A stretch of DNA of 64,000 bases from Gyrodactylus bullatarudis (Eukaryota; Platyhelminthes; Monogenea; Gyrodactylidea; Gyrodactylidae), in assembly GCA_012064415.1 (NCBI GenBank), contig SSNU01000159.1, positions 1-64,000 of the forward strand. The letters are read 5' to 3'. Under the pieces are notes generated by a model, which made no database searches, had not been told where the DNA came from, and saw nothing but the letters and a program-made list of their open reading frames with translations. The position numbers and the translations under genes are program-made. Each line of letters starts with the position of its first letter. The stretch's first letter is position 1. Below are positions 23,320 through 36,136 of the stretch, one piece after another.

Positions 23320-26300
23320 CAAGTTTTTTTGAAATGAAAACATTTTTTATTGATATAAAGTCAAAAATAATTTTAAAATAGACAAAGTTTGATGATGTTT
23401 TGAACTCATCTGAACATTCAAGAAAGTGAAGTCAGTACACCAACTCAATGCACCGATTCAACTACCACATTTAATATCAGCTGATCACAAAGGTAACAAG
23501 GAATTATTGAATTTAAGAAGAATACTCCTGTAAACTAGAGTTTTTGGATTCGAATTAATCTAGCGGAGCATATTCCAATTTCTTAGGCAATATTTTAAGA
23601 TTTGATTTTTTATTTCAAAATTATATTACAAATTTGGCAGTCTACATATTCAAAGACAGAAATTTTAATCAAAAACTCTTACAAGTTTGTTTTGTTAACA
23701 AGAGTAGAAAACATAATTTTTGACTTTTTCACCTAAAACAGATTTTTTCTCAATACTGATCTAGATCGTGAATTATACAAGGTTAGTAAAAGTATTATAT
23801 TGTATTATCTAAACATTGGTTGATATTTCATCATGTAAAAAAAAACAAGTCAAAGTATCAATTTTTCTCGATTCCATTGATCGAGTACCTTTCTGAGATG
23901 TTTTTCTCCAATGATGAAATAGTAACCTTTAATCCATGAAAAAGTGGAATTTTCGCTGGAATTTTGCTAAATAAAAAGTGTTTTCTAACAAGTGATCTTT
24001 GTCATTGAAACTAGGCCCATGAATATAGATAATAAACCTTATTTCTCAAATTTTGACTTTCATGATTGCAATTAGATAAGAAAATCAAATAAAGACGAGT
24101 CTCTGAATATATTTTGTTGAAAAACTAAACTTATGTACCCATCTTGGTATTAACTAGGTTTAATTCAAGTGTTTCTTGTAGAGTATGATTTAACCCCGAT
24201 GAAACCTAATCTCTAAAGCCAAATATAGGTCCTATCGATAATTTTACAAAGGTAGATATCGATCTTAACAAGGCTTGAGCTGTAATAATTTATGGAAGAT
24301 GAGAATTCATAATCAAAGTGAAGATTGCATAAATAATTTTATCAATACTCTTATTATTCTCAATTATTACTATTCTGGGCAATGTGAACTGACGATTTCT
24401 AGGTAAGTAGAAAAATGCAAAATAGTCATTTGGAAGGTATAATCTGAGAAATTCTCAAATTTTCGCTTCCATGAATACTTAATGAGCCGTAGTTTCTATA
24501 AAATTTATTAGTAAAGGTGTAAAAATTCATTTATAAAAAGTTTTAGCCAGATGTCCTAGAAATTTCCTGATTTAATTTTAATAATCTCTGGGACATCTGT
24601 TGACAAGAGAGACCTTTTGAACTAGCTGTTCTCATTTTTCTGAGGATATTTCTAGTCAATCCTTTTTCCATTATACCTTAGATCTCACTGTTAAATCGAG
24701 GGATTGATCTCATAGTCACAAATCGACTTGAAATCACACTTGAACCCCAGGACTTTGCACAATTTTTGTTCAAATTTTCGTACCTGCATTTATAACTATA
24801 AATTTTAATTACAATTCTCGAAAAGATTTTAGTAATAATTATAATTATTATTATCAGCAGAGGATTTCATTTATCTATCCTCAAAACTATCTGAGAACAA
24901 AGGTAGAAATTCTAAAAAAGAACGTGGGGTCAAATACTTGAACTCAGGGTAATGGTGATTTGGTAAAATTCATTGAAAAATGCTGGTGAAAAATTGAGGT
25001 TTTCAATAATTCAACAAACGATTTAAAAAATTGCCTTTCTCTAATGCATACTGGCCAAGTTGTGTCATTTTTTGTGTATTATACATCCTTTTTTGTCCTT
25101 CGTCCGTATTCCTTCTTGTATGAAAATGAGGGAAAGAAATCTTTCTCGTGTCATGTTGGCAGGAAAAAAGAATGTTAAAGAATTCATTCTCATTAATGAC
25201 TTTTATTTTTGACTGTCGTTTTTCATGATTACAAAAATGTATTGTATTACAATATAATATATATAATGTAATTTCCCCCTTTTGTCCATTTTGACACCTC
25301 GAGTATTCCCTACGACTATACTCTTAATCCTTTTCATTTCTTGACTAAAAATTCCACAACTCATTATACATAACACTATAAGTAATTACTTTTTCCTAAT
25401 TTTTCATTCTTTCTATAGAATAATTACTTATAGGTCCTCAAAAATGGATTTTATCTTGATAAAAAATAGTGTTTTTGATTTGTTTTAATAAAATTGGTAA
25501 AAACAACATCACCAGCGTATAGTATATGGACTGAAAATCCACGGAATTTTTCAAAAACGTCCAAAAATCCACTTAAAATCACTTAAAATTTTTTTAGATA
25601 TCAAAGATTGATTTTTATTCACTCAATATAAAATTTTGTATATGGTTCATTAGGAGTTACACATATATCATGATAAAAGTTTAAAATTGACTTAAAGTTG
25701 AAGGAGATAAGAATACACCAAAACTCTTCAATAATTAGCAACAGTGAAGAGAAAAGTGAAGAACCTCACATAGGCCATGGTAATTGAAGATTATGAGAGT
25801 AATTTTTCTGTGGTCTTCTTGTTTGATGTGTCTGGTCACCGTTGTATCCTTCTTGAGGTGATCGTTTGATCTGGTTGATATTATCAACTTTCTGATAACT
25901 TTCTGATTGTGCGTACTTTATATGAATTTGGAAATTAAAAGAGTCTTTTCTTCAGGTTTGGGTAAATTCTTATGAATCAAACTGAGATTATTCAGTGTTT
26001 TCAGAAAAATTAACTAGGTATGTTTTAGTTTAATTTCAACTTTTATTGATTTTTCATATTCTTATTCCGTGTACTTGCAAGTAGTTTGGAAACTTATAAT
26101 TTTTCGGATCTTGAAGAAATCCTTAATTTTTGAGGCTCTAATAATTACACTAGACTATATAAGCAATACCCAATAAATTAAGCAAGTAGATACCTATTAC
26201 AATGGACTATATATCTGAAGATTGATTAATTACAAATGCATATCAAGTAGTGGGATCTATCTCTATATATCCAGCTTCATTGGAACAAAACACGATGTAA

Positions 26301-27980
26301 TTTCCTTAAATAATAATTATTATACATGGAAAAATACAATTTTATCTTTAGTAATTACTTTTTTGCTGGGTTATTATTATTATATACTGGATAGTGTATA
26401 GGATGAAAATGGAGAGAGCTATACTATGTCTTAGTATTACTTACTTATTATTGCTTTTATTTGTGGGGTATATATAAGGGGAAAATATCCAAGGGTAGAT
26501 TGAACATTTAATGTATTAATTACAATTGTAAAAAGAAAGGAGGAGGGGTGAATTTCTGGACAGTCAAAAGGAAAGGTGTGAATCACTTTGATTTTATCTC
26601 TTGCAAATCATCAAAAGACCCTGTCTCGACTAATATTTATCCATGAAATAAAAAAAGATTTTCGATCATGTGAAAATAAGAATTTACTACATAGAGAAAA
26701 GAAATCAGTTTTCAATCTTTGAGTTCATGCTGTTATTGATAAATTTAGCCAAAGGAGGTTAGAGAAACTCACCGTAATTGCGGAAAATCGAACCGTTTGA
26801 ATTTTTCAACTTTCTCTTAAAAATTCAACAAATTTGTGTAATTTCGATATCTAACCCTATCGAGTCGATAAAAATTTTTTTTGGTATTTTTGAGATTCGT
26901 TTAGTGTGAATTATAAAGTTGATTATTTGATATTGTTTAGACCTGCGTGATAAGTTATCACTGATAACTGAGAACTTCCGACTTTGAATAATCGCCCTAT
27001 ATAGGGCGAACCTCACGAAAGGGTTTAATCAATCTTCAAAATCGATTGTATTTCTTTTTATTCTGACATCTAATTAGCTCAGAATAATGAGGGAACAAAC
27101 AAATGTGAAAACTTATCCAGGAAGTAAGTAAGGAGGGCCACACTTTATCTCAGAATTTTGCTTTAATAATATGACCTGGCAGAAATTGCAAATTTGCATC
27201 AAAATAAGAATAGAAATTCGTAAGGATAAAACAGAGAGAGGGATGTATGAATAAATCTGAATAAAGTGGGTATAAATGTTGATATTTATCTCATGGCAAA
27301 TATCCTCTCGAGGTAATTCTTCTATTTTTGTACTTTGAGTTTGGACTCCAGCATAAAAAAGCAAGTTAATTCAAATAAATCGATTGATTCATTCTTAGTT
27401 TCTTGTGATAGATAAAAAGACGAATTTAGGAAGAATGTATCATAATCTCTGAATCTGTATCATAACATTAGATATGAAAAAAATCATATTTTTTCAAAAA
27501 ATTTATTTTTAAAAATACATAAAGAAAGAATCTATTGTAAAAGAAGAAGATGTATTCATCTTTCGTATACCCTCTTACTACTAATTACACTTCATTCATT
27601 AATATGTAATATACCTATAATATATCATCATCTATGCATAATACATTTATACATACGCACACATACACATTGTGATGTATGGAGTAATTACAAAAAAATG
27701 ATTATGAATGAATGTGTATGTAGTAGTAATACTATAAAAGAGGGTAGAGGAGCAAGAATACTAATGTGTAATGCATTAACAAACAGTAAAATATGTGTGC
27801 ATAGAGTACAACGTGTGTATACTTTTAGTATTATTAATACTATTATTCTAGCCAATAGAAAAAGCAGTATCAAGGCAAAGAGTAAGTTAACCTGCGCTGT
27901 GTATGTCTATATCTCTCTCAATATATATATATATTTAAAATATAATTATAATATTTAATTATAATAATTATTTATTTCAC
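23320..27980. other. AT-rich stretch upstream of the zinc-finger gene
   Basis: No coding exon or clear mobile element was recognised. The minus-strand ORFs at 26825-27873 lack any domain. A short hairpin (CTATAAGTAATTA at 25375-25389 with its complement at about 25421-25433) is present. Upstream 5' UTR exons of the zinc-finger gene may lie here. The polypyrimidine/AG at 27971-27982 (TTTATTTCACAG) looks like the 3' splice site of a leading intron. Confidence 0.45.
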
Positions 27981-28024
27981 AGCTTACAACTTGCTAGAGC
28001 ACAAGAACAGCAAAAGAGATAACT

Positions 28025-30223
28025 ATGACAACTTTTGATAATGTCACAATGATTCTCAAATCAGTGGAACAACATCAAAAGCAGCAGCAACAACAGCAAT
28101 CAAATACTATGGACGAAAAGCCTGGCAAAAATTACACCTGTCCCTGTTCCGAGGTCTTCTACGAGTCACTCAAGTTTATCGAGCACGCCAAGTCGTGTCA
28201 AATCTTTGATATGGCCGCGAATAATTTCCTGAAGAAGCCGATCCAACACCAACCAGAACAGCCAGACTTCACACAAAACAGAGATGGAAACTTGAAGTGT
28301 CTCGAATGCAGTCAGAGTTTAACAAATGAATTTCAACTCATCCAACATTGCCATACAGAGCATAATAAACTTGGCACTTATATGTGTGAGCCATGCCACG
28401 AGAGCTTTGGCAATTTGGCCAAGTATATTGTCCACAGAATGTTGAATCCCCAATGTTGCACAAATCGTTCCAGTAAAGCCAGCTCAGTCAACAGTGGAGA
28501 TGGTTTAAAGTGCGGTCTCTGTCAAAAGACTGGATTTAGACAACACTCAGAATTGTTATATCACTTGAATACATGTTCAGTAAATGGACAGATGTCCTCT
28601 TCGTCCTCATCGAGTATTTCCGCTTTCGATCCCAAGGGCCAGGAATTACTCAATCGGGCCAGTATGATTCTAAGTCAACATGGTAAAAAGTCTGAAGGGG
28701 GAAATAACAACAGTCATGGCAATACAAATAACAATAATGATCCTTCCACTATTACGGATGCTTCTAGACCATTTCGATGTGAACACTGTGTCAAATCATT
28801 CAAGTCGAAGGCCCTCCTAGATCAACACATGCATATACATTTTCCACCCAAATATACTTGCAGATATTGCTCGAAAAAGTATCGATGGCCCCCAGTGTTC
28901 TACCACCATCAGAGAACATGTAAGAAACGTCTCCAGCCACCAAATAATGGTCAGACGACAAGTTCACAGGTTAACATTGCCAGAGAGAATCTTCAAGCCC
29001 ATCACCATCATCTAAAGGGTGCATCAGATACAAGAAGTCGTCGAAATCGCAATACAGATGGAAACAATGCACCAAATATGTTACTACAGCAACTCCAAAG
29101 TCAAGGAATTATCCCAACACCTGGTCAGGTTCCACCATCTTCACATCTTCCACCAGGCCAATTGAATCCTCCCCAACATGGTAAGATGCCAAATCATTTC
29201 GAGAGTCTTTTGAAAGCAATGCCTCAAACTCAACAAAGCAATTTAATGAACATTCTTCTGACGGCTACAACTCTTGGCATGAAATTTCCATCGTTCTTAT
29301 CACAAAACTCTTCGACTGATTTCCCAATGCCTCAAGGTGGTAATCTTTTCAGTAATCTTATGAACAATAGTCCATTTGGAAAACAGAAAATGTCACAAGA
29401 GGTCTCTTTCCCAACTGATGAGAGGCCAAGAAAGATTTGCTCAAATTGTAAAGTTTCCTTTGATGATTTGTCCTCATTCTTGATTCATATCACTACCTGT
29501 CGACCATCGTTCAAAACAAATGAGTCACCTGCATCTAATGAGTTACCACAGAATAACCCGTTTATTTCCATGATTAATTCCCTGAATCGTCAAATGTCAA
29601 ATCAACATTCACCAATGGAAGAGACTAGTTTACCCTCAAACTTCCACATTAATCCTGCTCAATTTCTCAACCAAATTGAAGAGAACCGGCGTCTACTCGA
29701 AGCCCAATCAACAAATAACAGTTCAAGTTCTAGTTGTGGAGATCCACTCAGTAAGACGCCGCCAAAGACTCCCGAATTTGTTGATGATGATTATTTTGAT
29801 TCTTTACAACCAATATGCAATAACTCTGATGTAATTCAATGCCAGTTTTGTGGCAAAGACTTTGCTGCCAGATCAAAGATGAAGCAACACTTTGAAGAGG
29901 TTCATGCAATAGTCTATCGTCACAAGTGTGACAATTGCAATAAGAGATTCCGTTGGGGACCAAGTTATTCGTATCACATGAAAGTTTGCCTGGATCAAAA
30001 CTCATCGTCAAGCTCACGACCCTTTCAGCAAACCCCACCACAAAATATGAACAATTCGTCAAAGTTCATGGCCGACAGTCTTGCGAATTACGAATTCGAC
30101 TCTCACCTTCATCAGACTGGCAAGGATGAGTCATCTAGTGATCCGGAACATGACCATAACAGCACCTCTTACATAGACGATTGCGAATTCGACTCGCCTA
30201 TGAAAAAGACCAACCTATTGTGA
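28025..30223 (+). CDS. Multi-zinc-finger (C2H2/C2HC) nuclear protein, 732 aa
   Basis: A single uninterrupted 732-codon exon. The start at 28025 is supported by an in-frame TAG shortly upstream and a splice-acceptor-like TTTATTTCACAG ending at 27982, which implies a spliced 5' UTR. Residues 15-26 are a Q-rich run. Nine zinc-finger-like units lie at about 38-58, 92-113, 121-144, 163-184, 252-272, 279-299, 472-492, 606-627 and 635-655. Several end in Cys rather than His (for example YRWPPVFYHHQRTC and FRWGPSYSYHMKVC) and follow a classical C2H2 finger. Linkers are low-complexity Ser/Asn/Pro/Gln, and the C-terminus is acidic. Family knowledge suggests a DNA- or RNA-binding nuclear regulator; no specific orthologue was recognised. 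Codon composition is less AT-rich than the surroundings, as expected for a real gene. Confidence 0.93.
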   Translation: MTTFDNVTMILKSVEQHQKQQQQQQSNTMDEKPGKNYTCPCSEVFYESLKFIEHAKSCQIFDMAANNFLKKPIQHQPEQPDFTQNRDGNLKCLECSQSLTNEFQLIQHCHTEHNKLGTYMCEPCHESFGNLAKYIVHRMLNPQCCTNRSSKASSVNSGDGLKCGLCQKTGFRQHSELLYHLNTCSVNGQMSSSSSSSISAFDPKGQELLNRASMILSQHGKKSEGGNNNSHGNTNNNNDPSTITDASRPFRCEHCVKSFKSKALLDQHMHIHFPPKYTCRYCSKKYRWPPVFYHHQRTCKKRLQPPNNGQTTSSQVNIARENLQAHHHHLKGASDTRSRRNRNTDGNNAPNMLLQQLQSQGIIPTPGQVPPSSHLPPGQLNPPQHGKMPNHFESLLKAMPQTQQSNLMNILLTATTLGMKFPSFLSQNSSTDFPMPQGGNLFSNLMNNSPFGKQKMSQEVSFPTDERPRKICSNCKVSFDDLSSFLIHITTCRPSFKTNESPASNELPQNNPFISMINSLNRQMSNQHSPMEETSLPSNFHINPAQFLNQIEENRRLLEAQSTNNSSSSSCGDPLSKTPPKTPEFVDDDYFDSLQPICNNSDVIQCQFCGKDFAARSKMKQHFEEVHAIVYRHKCDNCNKRFRWGPSYSYHMKVCLDQNSSSSSRPFQQTPPQNMNNSSKFMADSLANYEFDSHLHQTGKDESSSDPEHDHNSTSYIDDCEFDSPMKKTNLL

Positions 30224-30256
30224 GAATATTTGTCCTGCCCAATGTACTCAAAAAAA

Positions 30257-31190
30257 GTAAGTTAATTGTTACATCATACTTTTGAATTACTTTTGAGAGT
30301 TCAAGCTGGGTCTTTTCCATCTTGTTTTGTCTCTGTTTTATAGCTACTCAATCAAATTTTGTTACATTCAAACAATAAATTGGATGGATGAAAAAACAGT
30401 ATACATGGATTATATAAAATATCCGTGTATATAGAGAGATTGCAACTTTTTGATAAAATACAAAAATGATTATCCGTCTAATTAAATGGGGGGTATATTG
30501 AAGGGAATGTAGCCCACATTGGAATTCTCACGAAAAAAAACAGAATTTTACCACAAGATTTTTATCGCCCCCTGCTCACATAAAATCTCTCTGAGATGAT
30601 TAAGAAATTAATAAATGATTGACATAATCTATTTTCATTTGGCAGAAAAAATTTCTCACGTTATTAAACTCTTTCTTTTTTCAATTTCAGAAATACAATC
30701 TCCAAACAAGTTACAAGGAAGCTTCAGATTCAACTTTTGCCATGTCGAAGTTAGGAGAGTCCACCTGCTCCCCCCCTATCTCTGCAGATGATTGGAGTAG
30801 TTCTTCAATTTTTTCAGTAAACACACAGAAATTCATAGATAGAAAAATCATTAATTATTCATCGGGCAATTTGCATTGTTTGTTTCCAAATGTATTTGTT
30901 GTTGATAAGAAATATTACAAACCACTTATTCTGAAAGTGATTTTTTCCACCAGTTCAATAAGAAAATTCAAAATGTAAAATTACTCAGAATTAGTACTCA
31001 AATTGCTTCAAATTAATCATTTGAGTGGAAACTTTGATTCTCAGTTATCATCAATATTATTATTATGGCATCATTTTATTAAGAAGGAAAAACCGAAAAA
31101 AAATTTAAAAATCTGTATTTATAATTACATATTGTAAATTTATCCTATTGTACATCCTCAGATTTAATAAAATTTAAGAAATATCCGATC
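30257..31190 (+). other. Predicted spliced 3' UTR of the zinc-finger gene
   Basis: A strong donor (AAAAAAGTAAGTTAA; intron from 30257) lies 33 nt after the stop. A strong acceptor (TTTCTTTTTTCAATTTCAG) ends at 30690. The following exon has an AATAAA at 31166-31171. A 78-codon open frame (30742-30978) in this exon is not convincing as protein. An alternative donor GTGAGA overlaps the stop codon itself and would change the C-terminus if used. Confidence 0.55.
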
Positions 31191-31265
31191 AAATCATTGT
31201 TTTTCTCCAAACCATGAAAGTAATAAGTCAAGTCTATGGAAGTGTTGAGTAATAGGAGACAAACG

Positions 31266-31551
31266 GGGGTTCTGGCCTAGTGGTTAGAAGTGTTCTCTCA
31301 CAACGTTGAAGACCTGGGTTCGAATACTGGCAATGGTGTACTGACGAGTCCTAAAAAGGACGAAACGCGTCTACATCTGCCGTGAGTTGAATATCGACTC
31401 TCTTATGACACTTGCCTATCTGAATTCTAACATCTGTGAGAAGGCAATCTCCATCGAGTTAAATTCACATGGATATAGTAATGACCAGTGACCACACTTC
31501 TAAAAAGGACCATCAGTGGTATCACTTTAAAAAATGATAAGCGTTAAATAA
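31266..31551 (+). mobile_element. tRNA-headed SINE carrying a hammerhead ribozyme (family 2)
   Basis: A pol III-type promoter is visible: box A TGGCCTAGTGG (31273-31283) and box B GGTTCGAAT (31317-31325) at normal tRNA spacing. There is no matching acceptor stem, so this is not a functional tRNA gene. A complete hammerhead motif follows directly. The body ends with ACCATCAGTGGTATCACTTT and ATGATAAGCGTTAAATAATT, a 3' end shared with 6127-6182. Coupling of tRNA-like promoter and hammerhead recalls the schistosome SM-alpha SINE-like repeats (established class); whether this family is related is unknown. Confidence 0.8.
31329..31381 (+). ncRNA. Type I hammerhead ribozyme
   Basis: Every required element is present. 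The core CUGACGA is at 31341-31347. Helix II is GUCCU/AGGAC (31348-31352 with 31357-31361) closed by an AAAA loop, followed by GAAA (31362-31365). Helix III is minimal: A-U and C-G within ACGCGU. Cleavage residue C31371 gives a predicted cut between 31371 and 31372. Helix I pairs GGUGUA (31335-31340) with UACAUC (31372-31377, one G-U), then a 2-nt AU bulge, then GGCA (31329-31332) with UGCC. Bulged helix I with strong helix II and tiny helix III is the classical SM-alpha-like architecture. Confidence 0.9.
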
Positions 31552-31559
31552 TTACACAG

Positions 31560-32580
31560 TCTTACATGGAAAAATTCCAGTCAATGATATTTTCCACTTT
31601 TTCGCTGATTTCAGATTTGTGCTTCTTAAAAAATAGAGTTTTCGAGTTATATGGTAAAAACTGAAAACCTTACTTGCAGTGCTTTGCCTTTCAATAGAGA
31701 AAAACATAAACGAGATAGAAAGTCAGAAATGACATCATCTGGTTCAGGAATAAATTCTTAACAAAAGAGTAGAAGAAAAGTTTCCCTTAACTCTTCTAGT
31801 TTCTAGTCAATGTTGAAAATTTACTTATTTAATCTCAAAAGTTTGCTTCAAAATTAGGATTTAAAGAGAATTTCATCACCTTCAAGTTCTCGATGGAAGA
31901 GTCGAAATGTATTCATGAAAATCATAAATTCCCAGTTGATTTATCAACCAGCTTTAGTTACATTCAACGTCAGGAAATAACTCCGGCTAGAGTTTTTCCT
32001 TACCCTGTCAGGCATTTGCATTTATTATGACAAGTTTTTCTGCCTTTGTTTCAATGGTTAAATGTAAAAAACATAAATCTTTCATAAAATATTACTTGTT
32101 ACAATGAATAAAAAATAGTTTATTTTTCTTTCTCGTATGTGAGAATTATGCCCAGAGGAATGAATAAAGACACATATAACTTTTCAAGATTTATTGATTT
32201 AATTTCTTGCATCATTTATACAAGTCCTTTTATTACAACCCAAAAAATATCAACAATAGTTAGATTTAGGAAATTATCGATTTCAAGCCTAGGTCAGAAT
32301 TTGAATGGACTCTTTAGGAGAATTTAAATCATCCATAAAACAAATGGTCCATAACCTATTCTATAAAAAGTATTTATGGTTATGGTTACAAACAATGATT
32401 TTGTATTATCTGGAGGAAAAATGTACTGAATTTAATTTCAGACGCATCTCACAGGATAACAGCCAAAATATAGATTTTCTCTTAATCATTTTCAATATAG
32501 TGTAAGTGAAATAAGTCTCATAGGTCAACTGTTTTTATCAAAAGCCTCAAAATCATATTTGAGATCTATACCTATTGTCA
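31560..32580. other. AT-rich stretch, no gene seen
   Basis: Two overlapping short open frames (32139-32505) show no domain and are probably chance. Confidence 0.45.
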
Positions 32581-32584
32581 ATTT

Positions 32585-32960
32585 TTCTAAGGGCTCAACA
32601 AATAGGCTTTTCAAAAAAAAGATTTTTTCAAATTTGATCAAGATTCTCTTTGAATGTAGTTAATTTTCAAGGAAATTATGAGACATTTTAATTTTTAAAC
32701 TTGAATTTTAAAACTTATTAGATAATACCACGAAGAAATCAAATATGCTGAATCAAATTTTGAGAATCCCCCATCATCGTGGGAAAATTGAATTTTGATT
32801 TTTTATTGGAATTTTTTTTAAATCAAAAGTTTTATGATGATAATCGGTTTTCTTGTCTTATTGTAATTTTCCTTCAGTGGGCGACGTGATCTAGATCTAA
32901 ACAAAATCTTGATCAAATTCGTCTTTTTGATAAAAAATTTTGATATAATAAATTTTGATA
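32585..32960. repeat. Foldback-family fragment (internal part)
   Basis: TCAAATTTGATCAAGATTCT and ATCAAATATGCTGAATCAAA match the arm and centre of the 40.4 kb foldback. The termini are missing or decayed. Confidence 0.5.
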
Positions 32961-35900
32961 TATAAAAAATTTTTTGCCTAAAGATAAAAAGGTGCTCTTC
33001 TCCAAATACTGTACTTGAAGGGAAATGAATTCAAACTACGATGTAGAAAAAATATTCACTAAGAAAAGAATTGCTTTCGAATGTTATCGCTCTTACGTAA
33101 TGTAAAGCAAGGTATCAAAATTTGGTACATTTTTTCCAGTATACGTATGCATTGCATACATAAAAAAAGAATAAGGATAAGCTAAATTCTATATATATCC
33201 ATTCGCTCATATTTATTCTTCGATTAAAATTTATGTATGCGATATTTTTTCTATTTCGGATTAGTCAATGAAGCGAAACACCTTGCCTACTCAATCCAAG
33301 TTTTCTCCTGCATTCCCTTCTGTCTTTTCAAGTGTTATTGAGAAGAAATTTATTTCCATCTGTAAGTAATTTATTCGCAGATAAAAATTTAAAAAAATTT
33401 ATACACTAAAAAATAATTAATGTTGAAAATTTATCCCATTATATTGGCTATATAATGTTGATGTTTTGTAGGCTTATCTCATAAATTCTTCAATTAAAGG
33501 TCTCGTTATTGCATTATTTCTTTTTCAGAATTAACCTTCTATACGATTTCTAGGTCGTTTTCAAGAGTTAGCAGTTGAATATTGAAAAAATCCAATTGAA
33601 TTTCATACTATATCAATATGAAATCCAACCTGATGGAGATTGTCTTCTCACACTTAAATGTTAGAAATCGGAAAACTCCATCAAATCATATTCTGCCATA
33701 TTGAGTTGAATCTCCAATGGATATTCAGAGACGATTTTCATTTAAATTTCATTCGTAACCACTAGGGGTAGATTAAAAAAAATTTATTTTGATAATTTCA
33801 AACTGCCAAGCCACAAAAGTTCCACATCATGGCAAACTATTTCAAGTTCAGTTAACATTTTTAAAAGATATGATCTCTTAGATAGTGACACTGTAAATTT
33901 TACATTGGTCGAAGTTAGCACGGGTGTGTGTCCCTTTAGTTTTGATCTGATGATACCAAAAGAAACTAAAATTCTACAAAATATTCAAGAGTTTATAATT
34001 TTCTCTAGTAATGTAAGACTAAAATTATGATTTCAAATAAAATATAATAATAAAAATAGTAAAGGTTATAATTAAAATCTGGTGAACAAATCGGAAGTGG
34101 TATAATACATAGTATGCCCTAGAAATATTCCTTTTTGCGAATAAATATAAACATTTTTGAGTAAGTAAATATTATTTCAGAAAATTTATATTATTAGTAC
34201 AGATAATTTTTAAATATAATTCCTATAATTTAAAATGCTGGACGCAGCCTTGTCCAGTAGGAACAGATTTCAGGAAAATCAATTTAGGTTATTTCGAGAT
34301 ACAAATTATTTAATGGTGTAAAATATTTAGGGTTAAAGTAGTTACACGATCGTCCGGCACAGAATTTATCCTTATTTCTATGTGAAATGAGAGAGTTCAT
34401 GAAATTATTGGACTTATATAGCTTTCATATCCTGCTTCAAAAATACTATCCATGAATGAACTACCAAAACATGTGCCAGAAGACTAAATATAACTTAATC
34501 TTTTATTTGAAAAAAAATCGTCAAGATTTTCAGTTTCTGCCTTTTCTCTTCTAATGAACATGTTCAATGAAATTCAATCAATTTTAGTCTTTCATGTCTG
34601 ATATAACGTTGAGATAACTTATTAATCAAGGTTCAATAATAATAATGATACCTAGATTAAAAGTATGCATAATTGAGTACAAAGGAGTGTAACTAAGAGA
34701 ATTGATTGATGTTGTCCCCAGAATGAAAAATTCACTAATTTCTCCTGAATAAGTTTAAGATGAAACTTTCAAGTAATATCAAAATATATTTTATTCGTAC
34801 ACCAATTATTAAATTCTTGTTCAAAGAAGTACAGCTCCTTATTTTAACTATTCAAGAAATATTCAGAGATACATACAGACAGAGTAATGAGGCAAGTGTA
34901 AGTTTATTTTCAAATTGAAGAGATAAATTTTTTTTGTAGAAGACTATCTCCATTGTATGAACTATACTGGATAACACTTTTCCTAACGAATATATAAATA
35001 TAATGGGGAAGAAATGCAATTATTATCTTCTATCCACGAGAGAATATATCTTTTTATCTCTCTTTACCTGAGTTGTGAATACTCAAACTTTATTTATTTC
35101 TAAGAAATTTTTTCTCTAATTATAATTTTAATTAATAATATGGGAAAAAATTTAGATTATTATTCAAGACATATAATGAGATGGGATTAGGGCAAGAAAA
35201 CTGTTTTAATTCTCTATTGTAGATAGTGTGAGTAGAAAGGGAGATCTAGGAATAAAATTTTCTCAACCATGTGTGGATTAGATCAGTCGGGAATTTAAAT
35301 TTTATGAAAAACGCAATTAGTAAAGTGGAAAGTAACGTCGAACCTCTTTGAGAATATATTATCTGTTTTCAATGAAAAACTTAGAAAATTTAGAATAGAA
35401 GTCAAGTGAATATTTAGTTTATATGCAGACCGAGAAAAAGAAGCCTGGCCGAAGGAAAATCAAAACTAACTCTACGATTGTTTAGGAGTATAGGAATCTA
35501 TTGAACAACTCACTCGAACAACATATAAATGTACACTTTTGTTCATCCCTTATAAAATGAATGCAAAATATCAAACCCATGTAACTCAGATGAGGTGAAC
35601 AAGAAGAAGGGCCAATCAGATTTTTTTTAAATTTTGTTTATAAATCTAGAGTTCTGTAGTTCTCTAGTTCTGCTATACAAGAAAGCGTACAAAAGACTGA
35701 TAACTCCTCGGGAAATGAAAAATTCAGAACCAGATTCGCTGTAGATCCCAAGCTCAGATTTGGAGGAACCTTTACTAATCTCCCTAGTTCAGCAAATATT
35801 GTCTAACTTCAGTTGATATGAATAGAATACCTTAGAATATATAGTGCGAATCTCGTATACATAAGGAATGAGATTTATTGCAATAATTATGAGCGATTTA

Positions 35901-36130
35901 AAAGAATCTTTGATGCTTAAAGATTCGAATAATTGAAAACAATAATACCATTGATGTAGTCTTTGAAACTGGATCAATCGAATTGATTCACGGTTAGCCC
36001 ATTTCTCATCAAATTATTCACTATTAGTTAAACTTTGAAACATGAAATACAGAGACCTAATCCTTCTCTCTAATTCAGGTTATTATAGGTAGGATGTAAA
36101 AATCGAGTCATCTTGTTCATCTGTTGAAAA
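32961..36130. other. Long AT-rich stretch, no gene seen
   Basis: No supported ORF, RNA or repeat. Confidence 0.5.
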
Positions 36131-36136
36131 ACATAG

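Noticed and set aside
25375..25434. Small hairpin that might be a microRNA precursor
   Set aside because: Only ~13 bp of AT-rich pairing; no evidence beyond chance in this composition.
29748..30062. 104-codon minus-strand ORF inside the zinc-finger gene
   Set aside because: Antisense shadow of the real coding exon.
31266..31340. Functional tRNA gene
   Set aside because: Box A and box B are good but the acceptor and anticodon stems do not pair; it is a SINE head.
32139..32505. Two overlapping small ORFs
   Set aside because: No recognisable features; consistent with chance open frames.
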